A stretch of 64,000 bases of DNA from Nocardioides aurantiacus (GTDB lineage: Bacteria > Actinomycetota > Actinomycetes > Propionibacteriales > Nocardioidaceae): positions 3,038,001-3,102,000 of the forward strand of contig NZ_RKHO01000001.1 in assembly GCF_003752505.1 (NCBI RefSeq), written 5' to 3'. The position numbers and the translations under genes were made by a program. Under the pieces are notes generated by a model. The model saw only the letters and a list, made by a program, of their open reading frames with translations, was not told the origin of the DNA and did no database searches. Shown in pieces: positions 51,201 to 61,989 of this stretch. Numbering within the stretch: the stretch's first letter is position 1; each line of letters begins with the position of its first letter.

Positions 51201-51206
51201 ATTCTG
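51201..51206 (-). promoter_or_regulatory. -10 box CAGAAT of rpsP (GTGGCAGAATC motif)
   Basis: The minus strand has GTGGCAGAATC, identical over 11 bases to the rplS promoter. The start codon is about 130 bases downstream, so there is a leader; in it GGGTCC (51106-51111) can pair with GGACCC (51140-51145). Confidence 0.5.
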
Positions 51207-51271
51207 CCACGCCCTGCCCACCACGACCGAATCGAGCCACCTCGACGCCGGTGCGGTGCGACGATCCAGCG

Positions 51272-51910
51272 GTGAGCCAGCCGTCACCGCAGGTCCCGCC
51301 GCCCCCGTACGACGCCCTGCCGGCCAGGCCCCGGCCGCGTCGCGGCTGGTTCGCGGTCGGGGGCGTGCTGCTGGCCCTGGCGGCGGTGGTCTTCGTGGTC
51401 GGGCTGGTCACGACGGTCGGCCGCGGCACCGACACCGACGTGGTGGCGTTGGTGCCCGGGCCGGGGCAGCCGATCAGCGCCGGCGTGCCCGTCGGGGAGG
51501 AACGGATGCTGTTCGTGCCCGCGGGCGAGCCCGCGCCCCGGTGCCGTGTCGTCGACGGCCGGGGCCGCGAGCTGCCGCTGCGCCCGACGACCGTCGCCAC
51601 CACGGTGACGACGATGGGCACGACCTGGACGGGGGTCTCGACCTTCACCAGCCCCACCACCGCGGAGGTCCGGGTGGGGTGCGAGGCCCCGGTGGAGCAA
51701 CTGCGGATCGGGAGCCCGCTGGGTGCGGGGTTCGCGATCGGCCTGGTGCTGACGATCCTGGGCCCGCTGGCGCTGGGCGGCGTGGGCCTCGTGGTCCTGG
51801 TCGTCACCACCGTGCTGTGGTCCACCCGACCACCGCGGTCCCCCCGCGGACACCACGGTGGACCGGGCGGCGCGCCAGCACCACCGTCGAGCCCGTCCCG
51901 CGGGTGGTGA
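51272..51910 (+). CDS. Two-helix membrane protein of unknown function
   Basis: A 212-residue protein: a Pro-rich head ([20 protein letters not shown]), one helix ([20 protein letters not shown]), an extracytoplasmic domain of about 100 residues ([18 protein letters not shown] and a Thr-rich strand region [16 protein letters not shown]), a second helix near the end, and a Pro/Gly/Ser tail. Two Cys in the outer domain may pair. No family recognised. GTG 51272 has GACGAT six bases upstream. The last 107 bases overlap the end of the convergent methyltransferase gene. Confidence 0.6.
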   Translation: MSQPSPQVPPPPYDALPARPRPRRGWFAVGGVLLALAAVVFVVGLVTTVGRGTDTDVVALVPGPGQPISAGVPVGEERMLFVPAGEPAPRCRVVDGRGRELPLRPTTVATTVTTMGTTWTGVSTFTSPTTAEVRVGCEAPVEQLRIGSPLGAGFAIGLVLTILGPLALGGVGLVVLVVTTVLWSTRPPRSPRGHHGGPGGAPAPPSSPSRGW

Positions 51911-52646
51911 CGACCTCGGCGTCCAGCCCCGCGGCGACGCAGGCCGCCACGGACCCGGGGGCCTGGTCCTCGCTCGTCTCCAGGAGCAGCGCGCCGCCGG
52001 GCGCGAGCCAGTCCGGGGCGGCGGCCGCCACGCGACGGTGCAGGTCGAGGCCGTCGGTGCCGCCGTCGAGCGCGACGCGGTGCTCGTGGTCGCGGGCCTC
52101 GGGCGGCAGCAGCGCGATCGACCCCGTCGGGACGTACGGCGCGTTGCAGGTCACCAGGTCGACCCCACCGCGCAGCCGGCCGGGCAGCGCCGCGAACAGG
52201 TCGCCCTCGTGGACGCCCGCCCCCGGGAGGTTGAGCCGGGCGCAGGCCACCGCGACGGGGTCGAGGTCGGCGGCGTGCACCTCGGCGCCGGGCACCTCCT
52301 CGCCGACCACCAGCGCCAGCGCGCCCGTCCCGCAGCACAGGTCGACCACGACCGGCGCGGCGTGGTCGGCCAGGAGCCGGACCGCCAGCGCCGCCACCGC
52401 CCCGGTGCGCCGGCGCGGCACGAAGACGCCCGGCAGCACCCGCACCCGCCGCCCCGCGAACTCCGCCCACCCCAGCACCTGCTCGAGCGGCTCCCCCGCG
52501 ACCCGACGGGCCACCAGGGCCTCGAGGACCGGTCCGGTGGCGCCGGTCCCCTGCAGCAGCGCGGCCTCGTCCTCGGCGTACACGCAGCCGGCGGCCCGGA
52601 GCCGGGCGACCAGCCCGGGAGCGGGGTCAGGCGACGACGCGGCCAC
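51804..52646 (-). CDS. Putative protein N5-glutamine methyltransferase, HemK/PrmC-like (TIGR03704 type)
   Basis: A 280-residue SAM-dependent methyltransferase. The SAM site is [20 protein letters not shown], and the catalytic tetrapeptide that is NPPY in PrmC reads NAPY here ([11 protein letters not shown]). That NAPY form marks a PrmC-related actinobacterial group whose substrate is not release factor and is unknown. An N-terminal helical region (about 1-70) is the usual PrmC-like one. GTG 52646 overlaps the amidohydrolase stop by 20 bases. The C-terminal 35 codons are antisense to the membrane protein gene. Confidence 0.82.
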   Translation of the reverse strand: MAASSPDPAPGLVARLRAAGCVYAEDEAALLQGTGATGPVLEALVARRVAGEPLEQVLGWAEFAGRRVRVLPGVFVPRRRTGAVAALAVRLLADHAAPVVVDLCCGTGALALVVGEEVPGAEVHAADLDPVAVACARLNLPGAGVHEGDLFAALPGRLRGGVDLVTCNAPYVPTGSIALLPPEARDHEHRVALDGGTDGLDLHRRVAAAAPDWLAPGGALLLETSEDQAPGSVAACVAAGLDAEVVTTRGTGSTVVLARRPVHRGVRGGTAVVGWTTARW

Positions 52647-53700
52647 GCAGCACGACGGCGGTCGGGCGCCGCAGCACCGTGAGGTCCTCGCGCGGGTCGG
52701 CGTCGTAGACCACGAAGTCGGCCGAGGTGCCCTCCTGCAGGTAGCCGTCCAGGCCGAGCCACTCCCGCGCCCGCCAGGACGCCGCGCCCAGCGCCTCCTC
52801 GGTGCTCAGCCCGAGGTCGTGCAGGGCGACCACCTCGCCGGCGAGGTTGCCGTGCCGCGACAGCCCGCCCCCGTCGGAGCCGGCGTAGAGCGCGACACCC
52901 GCCTCGTGGGCGTTCATCAGGGTCTCGCGGCGCCGGGCGTGGAGGTCGGTCATGGTGGCGGCGTAGTCGGGGAACTTCGCGGCCCCGGCCTCGGCGTACT
53001 CCGGGAACTTCTCCAGCTGCATCACCGTGGGCACCAGCGCCACCGACCCGGCCACCATCCGCTCCACGAGGTCGGGGGTCAGTCCGGTGCCGTGCTCCAC
53101 GCAGTCGATGCCGGCGTCGATCAGGCCGCCGAGCACCTCGTGGCCGAAGCAGTGCGCGGTCACCTTGGCGCCGTGCTCGTGGGCGGTGCGGATCGCGTCG
53201 GCGAACGCCTCGGGACCGAAGGAGGGCGCGAGGTCACCGCTGTCGCGGGAGATCCAGTCGCCCACCAGCTTGACCCAGCCGTCGCCGCGCTGCGCCTCCT
53301 GGGCGACGTACGCCGACAGCTCCTCGGGCTCGACCTCGTGGGCGTAGTTGCGGATGTAGCGCCGGGTGCGGGCGATGTGCCGCCCGGCCCGGACCAGCCG
53401 CGGCAGGTCGTCCCGCTCGTGGATCCACGAGGTGTCGGCGGCCGAGCCGCAGTCGCGGATCAGCAGCGCCCCGCCGTCGCGGTCGTCGATCGCCTGCTGC
53501 TCGGTCTCGGCCTGACCCAGGGCACCGTCGTCGTCGAGGCCGAGGTGGCAGTGGGCGTCGACCAGCCCCGGCACGATCCACCCCTGGGCGACGGTGTCGG
53601 CGCCGGGCTGCCGCTCGTAGGTGACCTGCCCGTCGACGACGTAGAGGTCCCGGGTCTCGCCGTCGGGGAGCACCGGGCCGGCGAATCGCTGCGCTGCCAT
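52627..53700 (-). CDS. Amidohydrolase-superfamily metal-dependent hydrolase
   Basis: A 357-residue TIM-barrel hydrolase. Metal ligands are DAHCHLG (HxH), a Lys in WVKLVGD that may be carboxylated, H in TAHCFG, H in CVEHGT and D in AGSDGGG. The small N- and C-terminal beta-domain (VTYERQPGADTVAQGWIVPG and LRGRVVA) is typical of imidazolonepropionase-like/prolidase members. The substrate is unknown (cyclic amide or dipeptide-like compounds are possible). The ATG start follows TAGCGT by seven bases. It overlaps the methyltransferase gene downstream. Confidence 0.83.
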   Translation of the reverse strand: MAAQRFAGPVLPDGETRDLYVVDGQVTYERQPGADTVAQGWIVPGLVDAHCHLGLDDDGALGQAETEQQAIDDRDGGALLIRDCGSAADTSWIHERDDLPRLVRAGRHIARTRRYIRNYAHEVEPEELSAYVAQEAQRGDGWVKLVGDWISRDSGDLAPSFGPEAFADAIRTAHEHGAKVTAHCFGHEVLGGLIDAGIDCVEHGTGLTPDLVERMVAGSVALVPTVMQLEKFPEYAEAGAAKFPDYAATMTDLHARRRETLMNAHEAGVALYAGSDGGGLSRHGNLAGEVVALHDLGLSTEEALGAASWRAREWLGLDGYLQEGTSADFVVYDADPREDLTVLRRPTAVVLRGRVVA

Positions 53701-53860
53701 GGCGGGGACGCTATCGCGACCCAGGACGTCGTACGACGCCGGCGAAGTGTCGCGACTGGCCCGGCTATGACCGCATTTCGCGACCTAGACCGGGGTTGCG
53801 GTCTCGAAATGCTCGTGTCCACGGTGTGGGATCCACGTCACACCGCTCCGGGAGCCACCG
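53701..53860. promoter_or_regulatory. Divergent promoter region with three TCGCGAC repeats and a palindrome
   Basis: Between the amidohydrolase (minus) and the ScyD-like gene (plus). TAGCGT (53708-53713, minus strand) sits seven bases before the amidohydrolase ATG. TCGCGAC occurs three times in direct orientation (53714-53720, 53750-53756, 53778-53784). CATTTCG at 53774-53780 pairs with CGAAATG at 53805-53811, flanking further complementary bases (GAC/GTC, ACCG/CGGT). It looks like a site for a dimeric regulator. Confidence 0.5.
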
Positions 53861-55027
53861 ATGTCACGCACCGTCCGACCCCTCCACCTGACCGCCCTGC
53901 TCGGCACCGCGCTCGCGACCGCCGCCGTGGCCCTGACCCCACCGGCCACCGCGGGGACGACCGCCGCCGCCGAGCAGTCCGAGCGCCACGGCCGCACCGT
54001 GGTCGCCACCGGTCTCGACAACCCCCGCCAGCTCTCCTTCGACCGCCGCGGCCGGCTCTTCGTGGCCGAGTCGGGCCAGGGCGGCAGCGGCCCCTGCGTG
54101 GGAGGCGCCGAGCAGGAGGAGATCTGCCTGGGCGCGAGCGGCGCCGTCACGATGGTCGCCGGCGGCCGGCAGCGCCGGGTCGTCACCGGGCTGCCGTCGC
54201 TGGCCGGCGAGGGGGGCGCCCAGGCCACCGGCCCGACCGACGTCTCGGTCGACCGACGCGGCCACTACCGGATCTCGATGGGGCTCGGCGGCGACGAGGC
54301 CTTCCGCAACCGGCTCACCCCGCCCGCGCGGCGGCAGCTCGGCACCGTCCTGGCCGGCCGGCTCGGCAGCGCGCCCTTCGTGTACGCCGACCTGGCGGCG
54401 TACGAGCAGGACGTGAACCCCGACGGCAGCGTCGATCCCGAGACCGGCGACCCGGCTCCCGACAGCAACCCCGGCGGACTGACCCGCACCGGCCGCGGGC
54501 TGCTCGTCACCGACGCCGGCGGCAACAGCCTGGTGCGCGCCCGGTTCGGCCGGGTCACCACCGTGGCGACGTTCCCGAAGCGTGAGGTGGCGAACCCCTT
54601 CGGCGGTCCGCCCGTCCCGATGGACGCCGTGCCCACCTCGGTCACGCCCGGGCCGCGCGGCTCCTACTTCGTCAGCCAGCTGACCGGCTTCCCGTTCCCG
54701 AAGGGCGGCGCCCGGATCTACCGGGTGGTGCCCGGCCGGGCGCCGACGGTCTGGGCCTCTGGCCTGACCAACGTCACCGACCTGACCTGGAGCAAGGGTC
54801 GTCTGTACGCCGTCCAGCTGGCCGACGGCGGCCTGCTGGCCACGCCCGAGGGCCAGCTGCCCACCGGCTCGCTGGTGCGGGTGCCGCCCGGGTCGACGGC
54901 GCCGACGACGGTCGCCTCCGGCCTGGCCGCGCCCTACGGCGTGGCGGTGCGCGGGTCCTCGGCGTACGTCACGACCTGCAGCGTCTGCGCCGACGGCGGC
55001 ACCGTCACCCGGGTCCGCCTGCGGTGA
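53861..55027 (+). CDS. Secreted ScyD/ScyE-family beta-propeller protein
   Basis: 388 residues: signal peptide (LTALLGTALATAAVALTPPA, cleavage near TAGTTA), then repeated propeller-like blades with DNPRQLSFDRRGRLFVAES, GPTDVSVDRRGHY, NPGGLTRTGRGLLVTDAGG, PTSVTPGPRGSYFVSQLTG and APYGVAVRGSSAYVTTC. The ScyD/ScyE name comes from the scytonemin cluster of cyanobacteria; most homologues, including actinobacterial ones, are simply extracellular propellers of unknown role. The ATG has GGGAG upstream. It ends 18 bases from the convergent ffh stop. Confidence 0.8.
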   Translation: MSRTVRPLHLTALLGTALATAAVALTPPATAGTTAAAEQSERHGRTVVATGLDNPRQLSFDRRGRLFVAESGQGGSGPCVGGAEQEEICLGASGAVTMVAGGRQRRVVTGLPSLAGEGGAQATGPTDVSVDRRGHYRISMGLGGDEAFRNRLTPPARRQLGTVLAGRLGSAPFVYADLAAYEQDVNPDGSVDPETGDPAPDSNPGGLTRTGRGLLVTDAGGNSLVRARFGRVTTVATFPKREVANPFGGPPVPMDAVPTSVTPGPRGSYFVSQLTGFPFPKGGARIYRVVPGRAPTVWASGLTNVTDLTWSKGRLYAVQLADGGLLATPEGQLPTGSLVRVPPGSTAPTTVASGLAAPYGVAVRGSSAYVTTCSVCADGGTVTRVRLR

Positions 55028-55045
55028 CGGGCCGCCCGGTCGCGG

Positions 55046-56599
55046 CTACTTGAGGTACTTGGACAGGTCGGGCAACTGCGAGGGGTCGAACTCCTCGCCG
55101 CCCTGGCCGGCACCGAGGCCGAAGGCCGCGCCGGGCGCCGCCTCGGGCGTCGTGTCGGCCGCGGGCGCCGGGGTGCGCTTGGCGGGGTTGCCGGACTGAC
55201 GGCGACCCTTGGCCTTGCGCGGCTGCGGCGCCTGGCGGCCCTTGGCCTTCTTGCCCATCCCGACGCCGGGCATGCCGGGCATCGCCGGGGCGCCGCCGCG
55301 GGCCATCTGCTGCATCATCTTGCGGGCCTCGAAGAACCGGTCGACGAGCTGGTTGACGTCGCTGACGGCGCGGCCGGAGCCCTTGGCGATGCGCGAGCGG
55401 CGGGAGCCGTCGATCATCTTGGGGTTGGCCCGCTCGGCCGGCGTCATCGACTGGATGATCGCCTGGATCCGGTCGATCTCGCGCTCGTCGAAGTTCTCCA
55501 GCTGCTCGCGAAACTGGCCCATGCCGGGCAGCATCCCGAGCATCTTGGTCAGCGAGCCCATCTTGCGGACCTGCTGCATCTGCTCGAGGAAGTCGTCGAG
55601 GGTGAACTCCCCGCCCTGGCCCTGGAGCTTGGCTGCGGCCTTGGCGGCCTGGTCGGCGTCGAAGGTCTTCTCGGCCTGCTCGATCAGGGTGAGCAGGTCG
55701 CCCATGTCGAGGATGCGCGAGGCCATCCGGTCGGGGTGGAAGAGGTCGAAGTCGGTGAGCTTCTCGCCGTTGGAGGCGAACATGACCGGCTTGCCGGTCA
55801 TCGAGGCGATCGACAGGGCCGCGCCGCCGCGGGCGTCGCCGTCGAGCTTGGTCAGCACGACCGCGTCGTAGCCGACACCGTCGAGGAAGGCCTGCGCGGT
55901 GTTGACCGCGTCCTGGCCGATCATCGCGTCGACGACGAAGAGCACCTCGTCGGGCTGGACCGCGTCGCGGATGTCAGCGGCCTGCTGCATCAGCTCGGCG
56001 TCGATGCCGAGCCGGCCGGCGGTGTCGACGATGACGACGTCGTGCAGGGTGCGCTTGGCCTCCTCGATGGCCCGGCGGGCCACCGCGACCGGGTCGCCGA
56101 CGCCGTTGCCGGGCTCGGGGGCGAAGACGGTGACGCCGGCTCGCTCGCCGTTGACCTGGAGCTGCTTGACCGCGTTGGGGCGCTGGAGGTCGGCCGCGAC
56201 GAGCATCGGGCTGGTGCCCTGGCCCTTGAGCCACAGCGCGAGCTTGGCCGCCAGCGTCGTCTTGCCGGCGCCCTGGAGGCCCGCGAGCATGATGACGGTC
56301 GGGGGCTGCTTGGCGAACCGCAGCCGCCGGGTCTCGCCGCCGAGGATCCCGACGAGCTCCTCGTTGACGATCTTGATGACCTGCTGGGCCGGGTTCAGCG
56401 CCCCGCTGACCTCGGACCCGCGTGCCCGCTCCTTGACCGAGGCCACGAACTGCTTGACCACCGGCAGCGCGACGTCGGCCTCGAGCAGCGCGAGCCGGAT
56501 CTCGCGCGCGGTCGCGTCGATGTCGGCCTCGGAGAGCCGACCCTTCCCGCGGAGGTTCTTGAAGGTGTCGGAGAGGCGGTCGGAGAGCGTGGCGAACAC
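55046..56599 (-). CDS. ffh: Signal recognition particle protein Ffh
   Basis: 517 residues. N domain (LSDRLSDTFKNLRGKGRLSE), G domain with GLQGAGKTTLAAKL (G1), DTAGRLGID (G3), TKLDGDARGG (G4) and a Met-rich M domain (MQQVRKMGSLTKMLGMLPGM) that binds signal peptides and 4.5S RNA. The C-terminal extension of about 80 residues contains Met/Gly then Lys/Arg/Ala/Pro stretches (KKAKGRQAPQPRKAKGRRQS) and ends DLSKYLK. GTG start with GAGGA upstream. Works with FtsY (61990-63144) to deliver membrane proteins. Confidence 0.96.
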   Translation of the reverse strand: MFATLSDRLSDTFKNLRGKGRLSEADIDATAREIRLALLEADVALPVVKQFVASVKERARGSEVSGALNPAQQVIKIVNEELVGILGGETRRLRFAKQPPTVIMLAGLQGAGKTTLAAKLALWLKGQGTSPMLVAADLQRPNAVKQLQVNGERAGVTVFAPEPGNGVGDPVAVARRAIEEAKRTLHDVVIVDTAGRLGIDAELMQQAADIRDAVQPDEVLFVVDAMIGQDAVNTAQAFLDGVGYDAVVLTKLDGDARGGAALSIASMTGKPVMFASNGEKLTDFDLFHPDRMASRILDMGDLLTLIEQAEKTFDADQAAKAAAKLQGQGGEFTLDDFLEQMQQVRKMGSLTKMLGMLPGMGQFREQLENFDEREIDRIQAIIQSMTPAERANPKMIDGSRRSRIAKGSGRAVSDVNQLVDRFFEARKMMQQMARGGAPAMPGMPGVGMGKKAKGRQAPQPRKAKGRRQSGNPAKRTPAPAADTTPEAAPGAAFGLGAGQGGEEFDPSQLPDLSKYLK

Positions 56600-56671
56600 G
56601 GTGGGCGATTCCTCGGGTGACGACGTCAGGGGCGGCGACGCCCCGGGGGGCCGGTACGCCGGACGGCCAGC

Positions 56672-58930
56672 CTAGCCCCGCCCCGGACCCGCCGCTCCCG
56701 CGCCCGAGGGGGCGTACGTCGTGACGAGGGCCTCGCGCACCGCGTGCGCCGCCGAGGCCGCCCGCTCCTCCGACAGCGCTCCGGCCGAGGCCTCCTGCAC
56801 GTAGAAGACGTCCACGGCCTGGGGCCCGAGCGTGGAGACGTGGGCCGAGCGCACCGAGACGTCCATCCGGGCCAGGGCCGAGCAGACGGTGTGGATCAGG
56901 CCCGGCCGGTCGGCCGAGCGGACCTCGACGACGGTGGCGGTCGTGGAGGCGTCGGTGCGCACGGCCACCGTGGGCTCGAGCCGCACCGGGGTGGGGCGGC
57001 GCAGCCGGGCGGCGGCGTCGACCCGGCCGTCGACGACGGCCTCGAGACGCTGGCGCAGCAGGATCTCGTCGAGGCCCGACTCCACGACGTCCCACACCGA
57101 GACCCCGACGCCGTCCTGGGTCCAGGCCCGCGCGGCGCGGACCGAGACACGCTGCAGGGCGAGCATCGCCGCGGCGTCGGCCAGCAGGCCGGTCCGGTCG
57201 CCGGAGACGACCTGCACCCGGGCCCCGTCGGCGACCTCCTCCACGGTGACGGCCACCGCGCGCGGGTCCTCGCGGACCGACGCGGGCACCTCCACGCGGT
57301 CGACCTCGTCGGCCGGGAGCGGCTCGTCGGCCAGCACCGCCCCCGCGCGGCGCACGAGACCCGCGACCAGGGAGGCCCGCCAGCGGGTCCAGGCCTTGTC
57401 CGAGGTCGCCCGGGCGTCGGCCTCGGTCAGCGCCGCGAGCAGCTCCAGCTCCTCGCGGTCGCGCACCCGCGCCGTGACCAGGGCGACGGTGGCCGGGTCG
57501 TCGGGGTCCCGGGTGGTGGCGGTCTCGGGCAGCAGCAGGTGCCAGCGCACCAGGTCGCCGACCAGGTCGACCTCGTCGGCGTCGAAGCCGATGCGCTGGG
57601 CGATCCGGCGCGCGATGGGCTCGCCGGCGACGCAGTGCTCGGTCAGCTGGCCCTTGCCGATGTCGTGCAGCAGCGCGGCCACCATCAGCACGTCGGGCCG
57701 GGCGACCCGACGGATCAGCGCGGCCGCCTCGGTGCAGGTCTCGACGAGGTGGCGGTCGACGGTGAACCGGTGGATCGCCGAGGCGTGCGGCAGCAGCCGC
57801 ACCCGCTCCCACTCGGGCAGCACCGACTCAAGCGCCCCGGTCTCGTCGAGGGTCTCCCAGACGCCGAGCAGGCCGGGGCCGGCGGCGAGCAGCCGGACCA
57901 GCAGGTCGCGGGCACCGTCGGGCCACGGGTCGGGCAGCGGGGCGCCCTCGCGCACCAGCCGCGCCACGGTCGGGGGCGCGAGCACCAGGTCGCGCTCCGC
58001 GGCCTCGGCGGCGCACCGGAGCAGCAGCAGGGGGTCCTCGGCCACCGGGGCGCCCCGGTCCAGGACGACCTCCTCGAAGGACAGCGCGACACCGGGGGCC
58101 ACCCGCGTCAGCTGCGGGGCGCGGCGCCGGGTCGGGTGGGGCTCGCGCAACGTGGCCTCGGCGCGACGCCAGGCCAGCCGCGAGAGGTGGGTCAGCCGCC
58201 GGGCCAGGCCGCGCGTGTGCGCCTGGGCGGCGTCGGGACCGGGCAGGCCGAGCGCCTGCGCCACGTCGGGCCAGTACTCCGGCACCACCCGGTCGGTGGC
58301 CCGTCCGGCCACTTCGTGGACCGCGTCGCGCACGTCGAGCAGCGCCACCCGGCAGCGCTCGAGCTCGCCGTGGGGCACGTCGACGACCCAGCTCGCCACC
58401 AGCGCCTTGAGCACGGTGGCGTCGCGGAGGCCGCCGGCCGACTCCTTGAGGTCGGGCACGGAGGCGTGGGCCAGCTCGCCGCTGCGCCGACCGCGCTCGA
58501 GCACCAGCTCGCGCAGCTCGCCGAGCCGGGTGCGGGCGTCGCGGCGCCACTGCGTCAGCACGGCGGTGCGCAGCTGCAGCGTCAGCCCCGGGTCCCCCGC
58601 CAGGTGGCGTACGTCGAGCATGCCGGCCGCCACCCGCAGGTCGGCCGCCGCCTGCGCGAGCACCTCGCTGACCGTGCGCACCGCGTGGTCGATGGTCCAC
58701 CCGGAGTCCCAGAGCGGGTACCACAGGTCCCCCGCCCACGCGCCGACCTCGACGTCGTCGGCCAGCACCAGGACCACGTCGAGGTCGCTGTGGGGCGCGA
58801 GCTCGCCGCGGCCGTAGCCGCCGACGGCCACCAGCGCCACCCCGGTCTCGGGGCAGCCGGCCGCGCGGAAGGCCTCCAGGCACAGCGCGTCGGCCGAGCG
58901 GGTCCGCGCGGCGCGCTCCGCGTCGGTCAC
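56672..58930 (-). CDS. glnD: [Protein-PII] uridylyltransferase/uridylyl-removing enzyme
   Basis: 752 residues. Nucleotidyltransferase domain with GGYGRGELAPHSDLDVVLV, a central GlnE-like linker, an HD domain (VAALLHDIGKGQLTEHC) for the removing activity, and two ACT domains (DRTGLLADAAAMLALQRVSV; DRPGLIHTVCSALARMDVSV) that sense glutamine. It adds nucleotide to Tyr51 of PII; in actinobacteria GlnD often adenylylates PII. GTG start 37 bases after glnB. It completes the amtB-PII-PII-glnD module. Confidence 0.95.
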   Translation of the reverse strand: MTDAERAARTRSADALCLEAFRAAGCPETGVALVAVGGYGRGELAPHSDLDVVLVLADDVEVGAWAGDLWYPLWDSGWTIDHAVRTVSEVLAQAAADLRVAAGMLDVRHLAGDPGLTLQLRTAVLTQWRRDARTRLGELRELVLERGRRSGELAHASVPDLKESAGGLRDATVLKALVASWVVDVPHGELERCRVALLDVRDAVHEVAGRATDRVVPEYWPDVAQALGLPGPDAAQAHTRGLARRLTHLSRLAWRRAEATLREPHPTRRRAPQLTRVAPGVALSFEEVVLDRGAPVAEDPLLLLRCAAEAAERDLVLAPPTVARLVREGAPLPDPWPDGARDLLVRLLAAGPGLLGVWETLDETGALESVLPEWERVRLLPHASAIHRFTVDRHLVETCTEAAALIRRVARPDVLMVAALLHDIGKGQLTEHCVAGEPIARRIAQRIGFDADEVDLVGDLVRWHLLLPETATTRDPDDPATVALVTARVRDREELELLAALTEADARATSDKAWTRWRASLVAGLVRRAGAVLADEPLPADEVDRVEVPASVREDPRAVAVTVEEVADGARVQVVSGDRTGLLADAAAMLALQRVSVRAARAWTQDGVGVSVWDVVESGLDEILLRQRLEAVVDGRVDAAARLRRPTPVRLEPTVAVRTDASTTATVVEVRSADRPGLIHTVCSALARMDVSVRSAHVSTLGPQAVDVFYVQEASAGALSEERAASAAHAVREALVTTYAPSGAGAAGPGRG

Positions 58931-58967
58931 GCGCGCGCCCCCGGCAGGGACGCGCGCGGCCCGGTGC

Positions 58968-59318
<351 letters not shown>

Positions 59319-59358
59319 TCAGTCCTGCGCGTCCGGCGACATAAGCGCCGGGACGCGC

Positions 59359-59416
59359 ACGACGCCCGCAGCGGCACCGACCGTGACCAGCACGGTGGCA
59401 CCCCTGCGGGCGTCGT
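59359..59416 (-). terminator. Stem-loop between the two PII genes
   Basis: A perfect 13-bp inverted repeat (ACGACGCCCGCAG with CTGCGGGCGTCGT) with an internally folding loop (ACCGTG/CACGGT). It starts 13 bases after the amtB-linked PII stop. A second smaller hairpin (CCGGCG/CGCCGG, AT-rich loop) is at 59333-59351. Confidence 0.6.
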
Positions 59417-59428
59417 CATCGGATCGCC

Positions 59429-61249
<1,821 letters not shown>

Positions 61250-61273
61250 TTACGACTACGTGAACGACGAGAT

Positions 61274-61315
61274 TTGCGTAAACCGGGTATACGTGTATTA
61301 ATCGGACATTACTCT
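61274..61315 (+). promoter_or_regulatory. AT-rich promoter region of the TetR gene
   Basis: This is one of the few AT-rich stretches in the window. TTGCGT (61274-61279) and TATTAA (61296-61301) are 16 bases apart. A further TACTCT (61310-61315) lies exactly six bases before the GTG at 61322, consistent with a leaderless transcript. The near-palindromic GGTATACGTGTATT between them could be an autoregulatory TetR operator. Confidence 0.45.
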
Positions 61316-61321
61316 TCACTC

Positions 61322-61963
61322 GTGGACGCCACTGCGACGGACGCCCGGACGGGCACCCGAACCGAAGCCCTGACGGGGCCCCCCGCCGTCCGCCGCAAGC
61401 GCGGCCGGCCGCGTGACCCGGAGGCCGACGGTCGCATCCTCGCCGCTGCCTCCGCGCTGATCCTGCTGCGCGGCTTCGACTCGATGACCGTCGACGAGGT
61501 CGCGAGCAACGCGGGCGTCGGCAAGGCCACGGTCTACCGCCGCTGGGCGCGCAAGGAGGACCTCGCCGTCGCGGCGATGGAGCAGCTCTACCGCGACGAG
61601 ATGCCCACGCCGGACACCGGCAGCCTGCGCGGCGACCTCGTCGAGGCGTTCCGTGCGACGCTGGTCTTCGCCAACTCCCCGGCCGGCGGGGACTACCTGC
61701 GCACCCTGGTGCGCGAGTCGATGCGCGACGAGCGGATGGCCGCGCTCTACCGCGAGGCCAGCCGCCGGGCGGCCGAGAGCGCGGAGCAGGTCTTCGAGCG
61801 CGCCTGGACGCGCGGCGAGCTGCGTCCCGACGTGCCCGTGGAGGCGGCGGTCCGGCTGCTCACCGGCCTGGTCGTGATGGCCACCGTGATGCGCACCCCG
61901 CCGCCGACCATCGCCGACCTCGACGCACTCGTCGACCTCGTGATGGTCGGCGTCAGCGCCTGA
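61322..61963 (+). CDS. TetR-family transcriptional regulator
   Basis: 213 residues. Basic N-terminal arm (VRRKRGRPRDPEADGR), then the TetR helix-turn-helix (ILRGFDSMTVDEVASNAGVG, KATVYRRWARKEDL) and an all-helical ligand/dimer domain with a Met/Leu-rich end. The ligand is unknown. It is divergent to amtB with a 223-base shared upstream region, but amtB itself is more likely under GlnR. It converges on ftsY with 26 bases between stops. The TetR target may be its own promoter. Confidence 0.85.
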   Translation: MDATATDARTGTRTEALTGPPAVRRKRGRPRDPEADGRILAAASALILLRGFDSMTVDEVASNAGVGKATVYRRWARKEDLAVAAMEQLYRDEMPTPDTGSLRGDLVEAFRATLVFANSPAGGDYLRTLVRESMRDERMAALYREASRRAAESAEQVFERAWTRGELRPDVPVEAAVRLLTGLVVMATVMRTPPPTIADLDALVDLVMVGVSA

Positions 61964-61989
61964 GCGAACCCCGGACCCGGGTCGCTCCC

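Noticed and set aside
51256-54585. Very long open frame (over 1,100 codons) on the plus strand
   Set aside because: It runs antisense or out of frame to the methyltransferase, amidohydrolase and ScyD-like genes, is almost all Arg/Ala/Gly/Pro, and has no start signal. Long spurious frames are expected at this G+C content.
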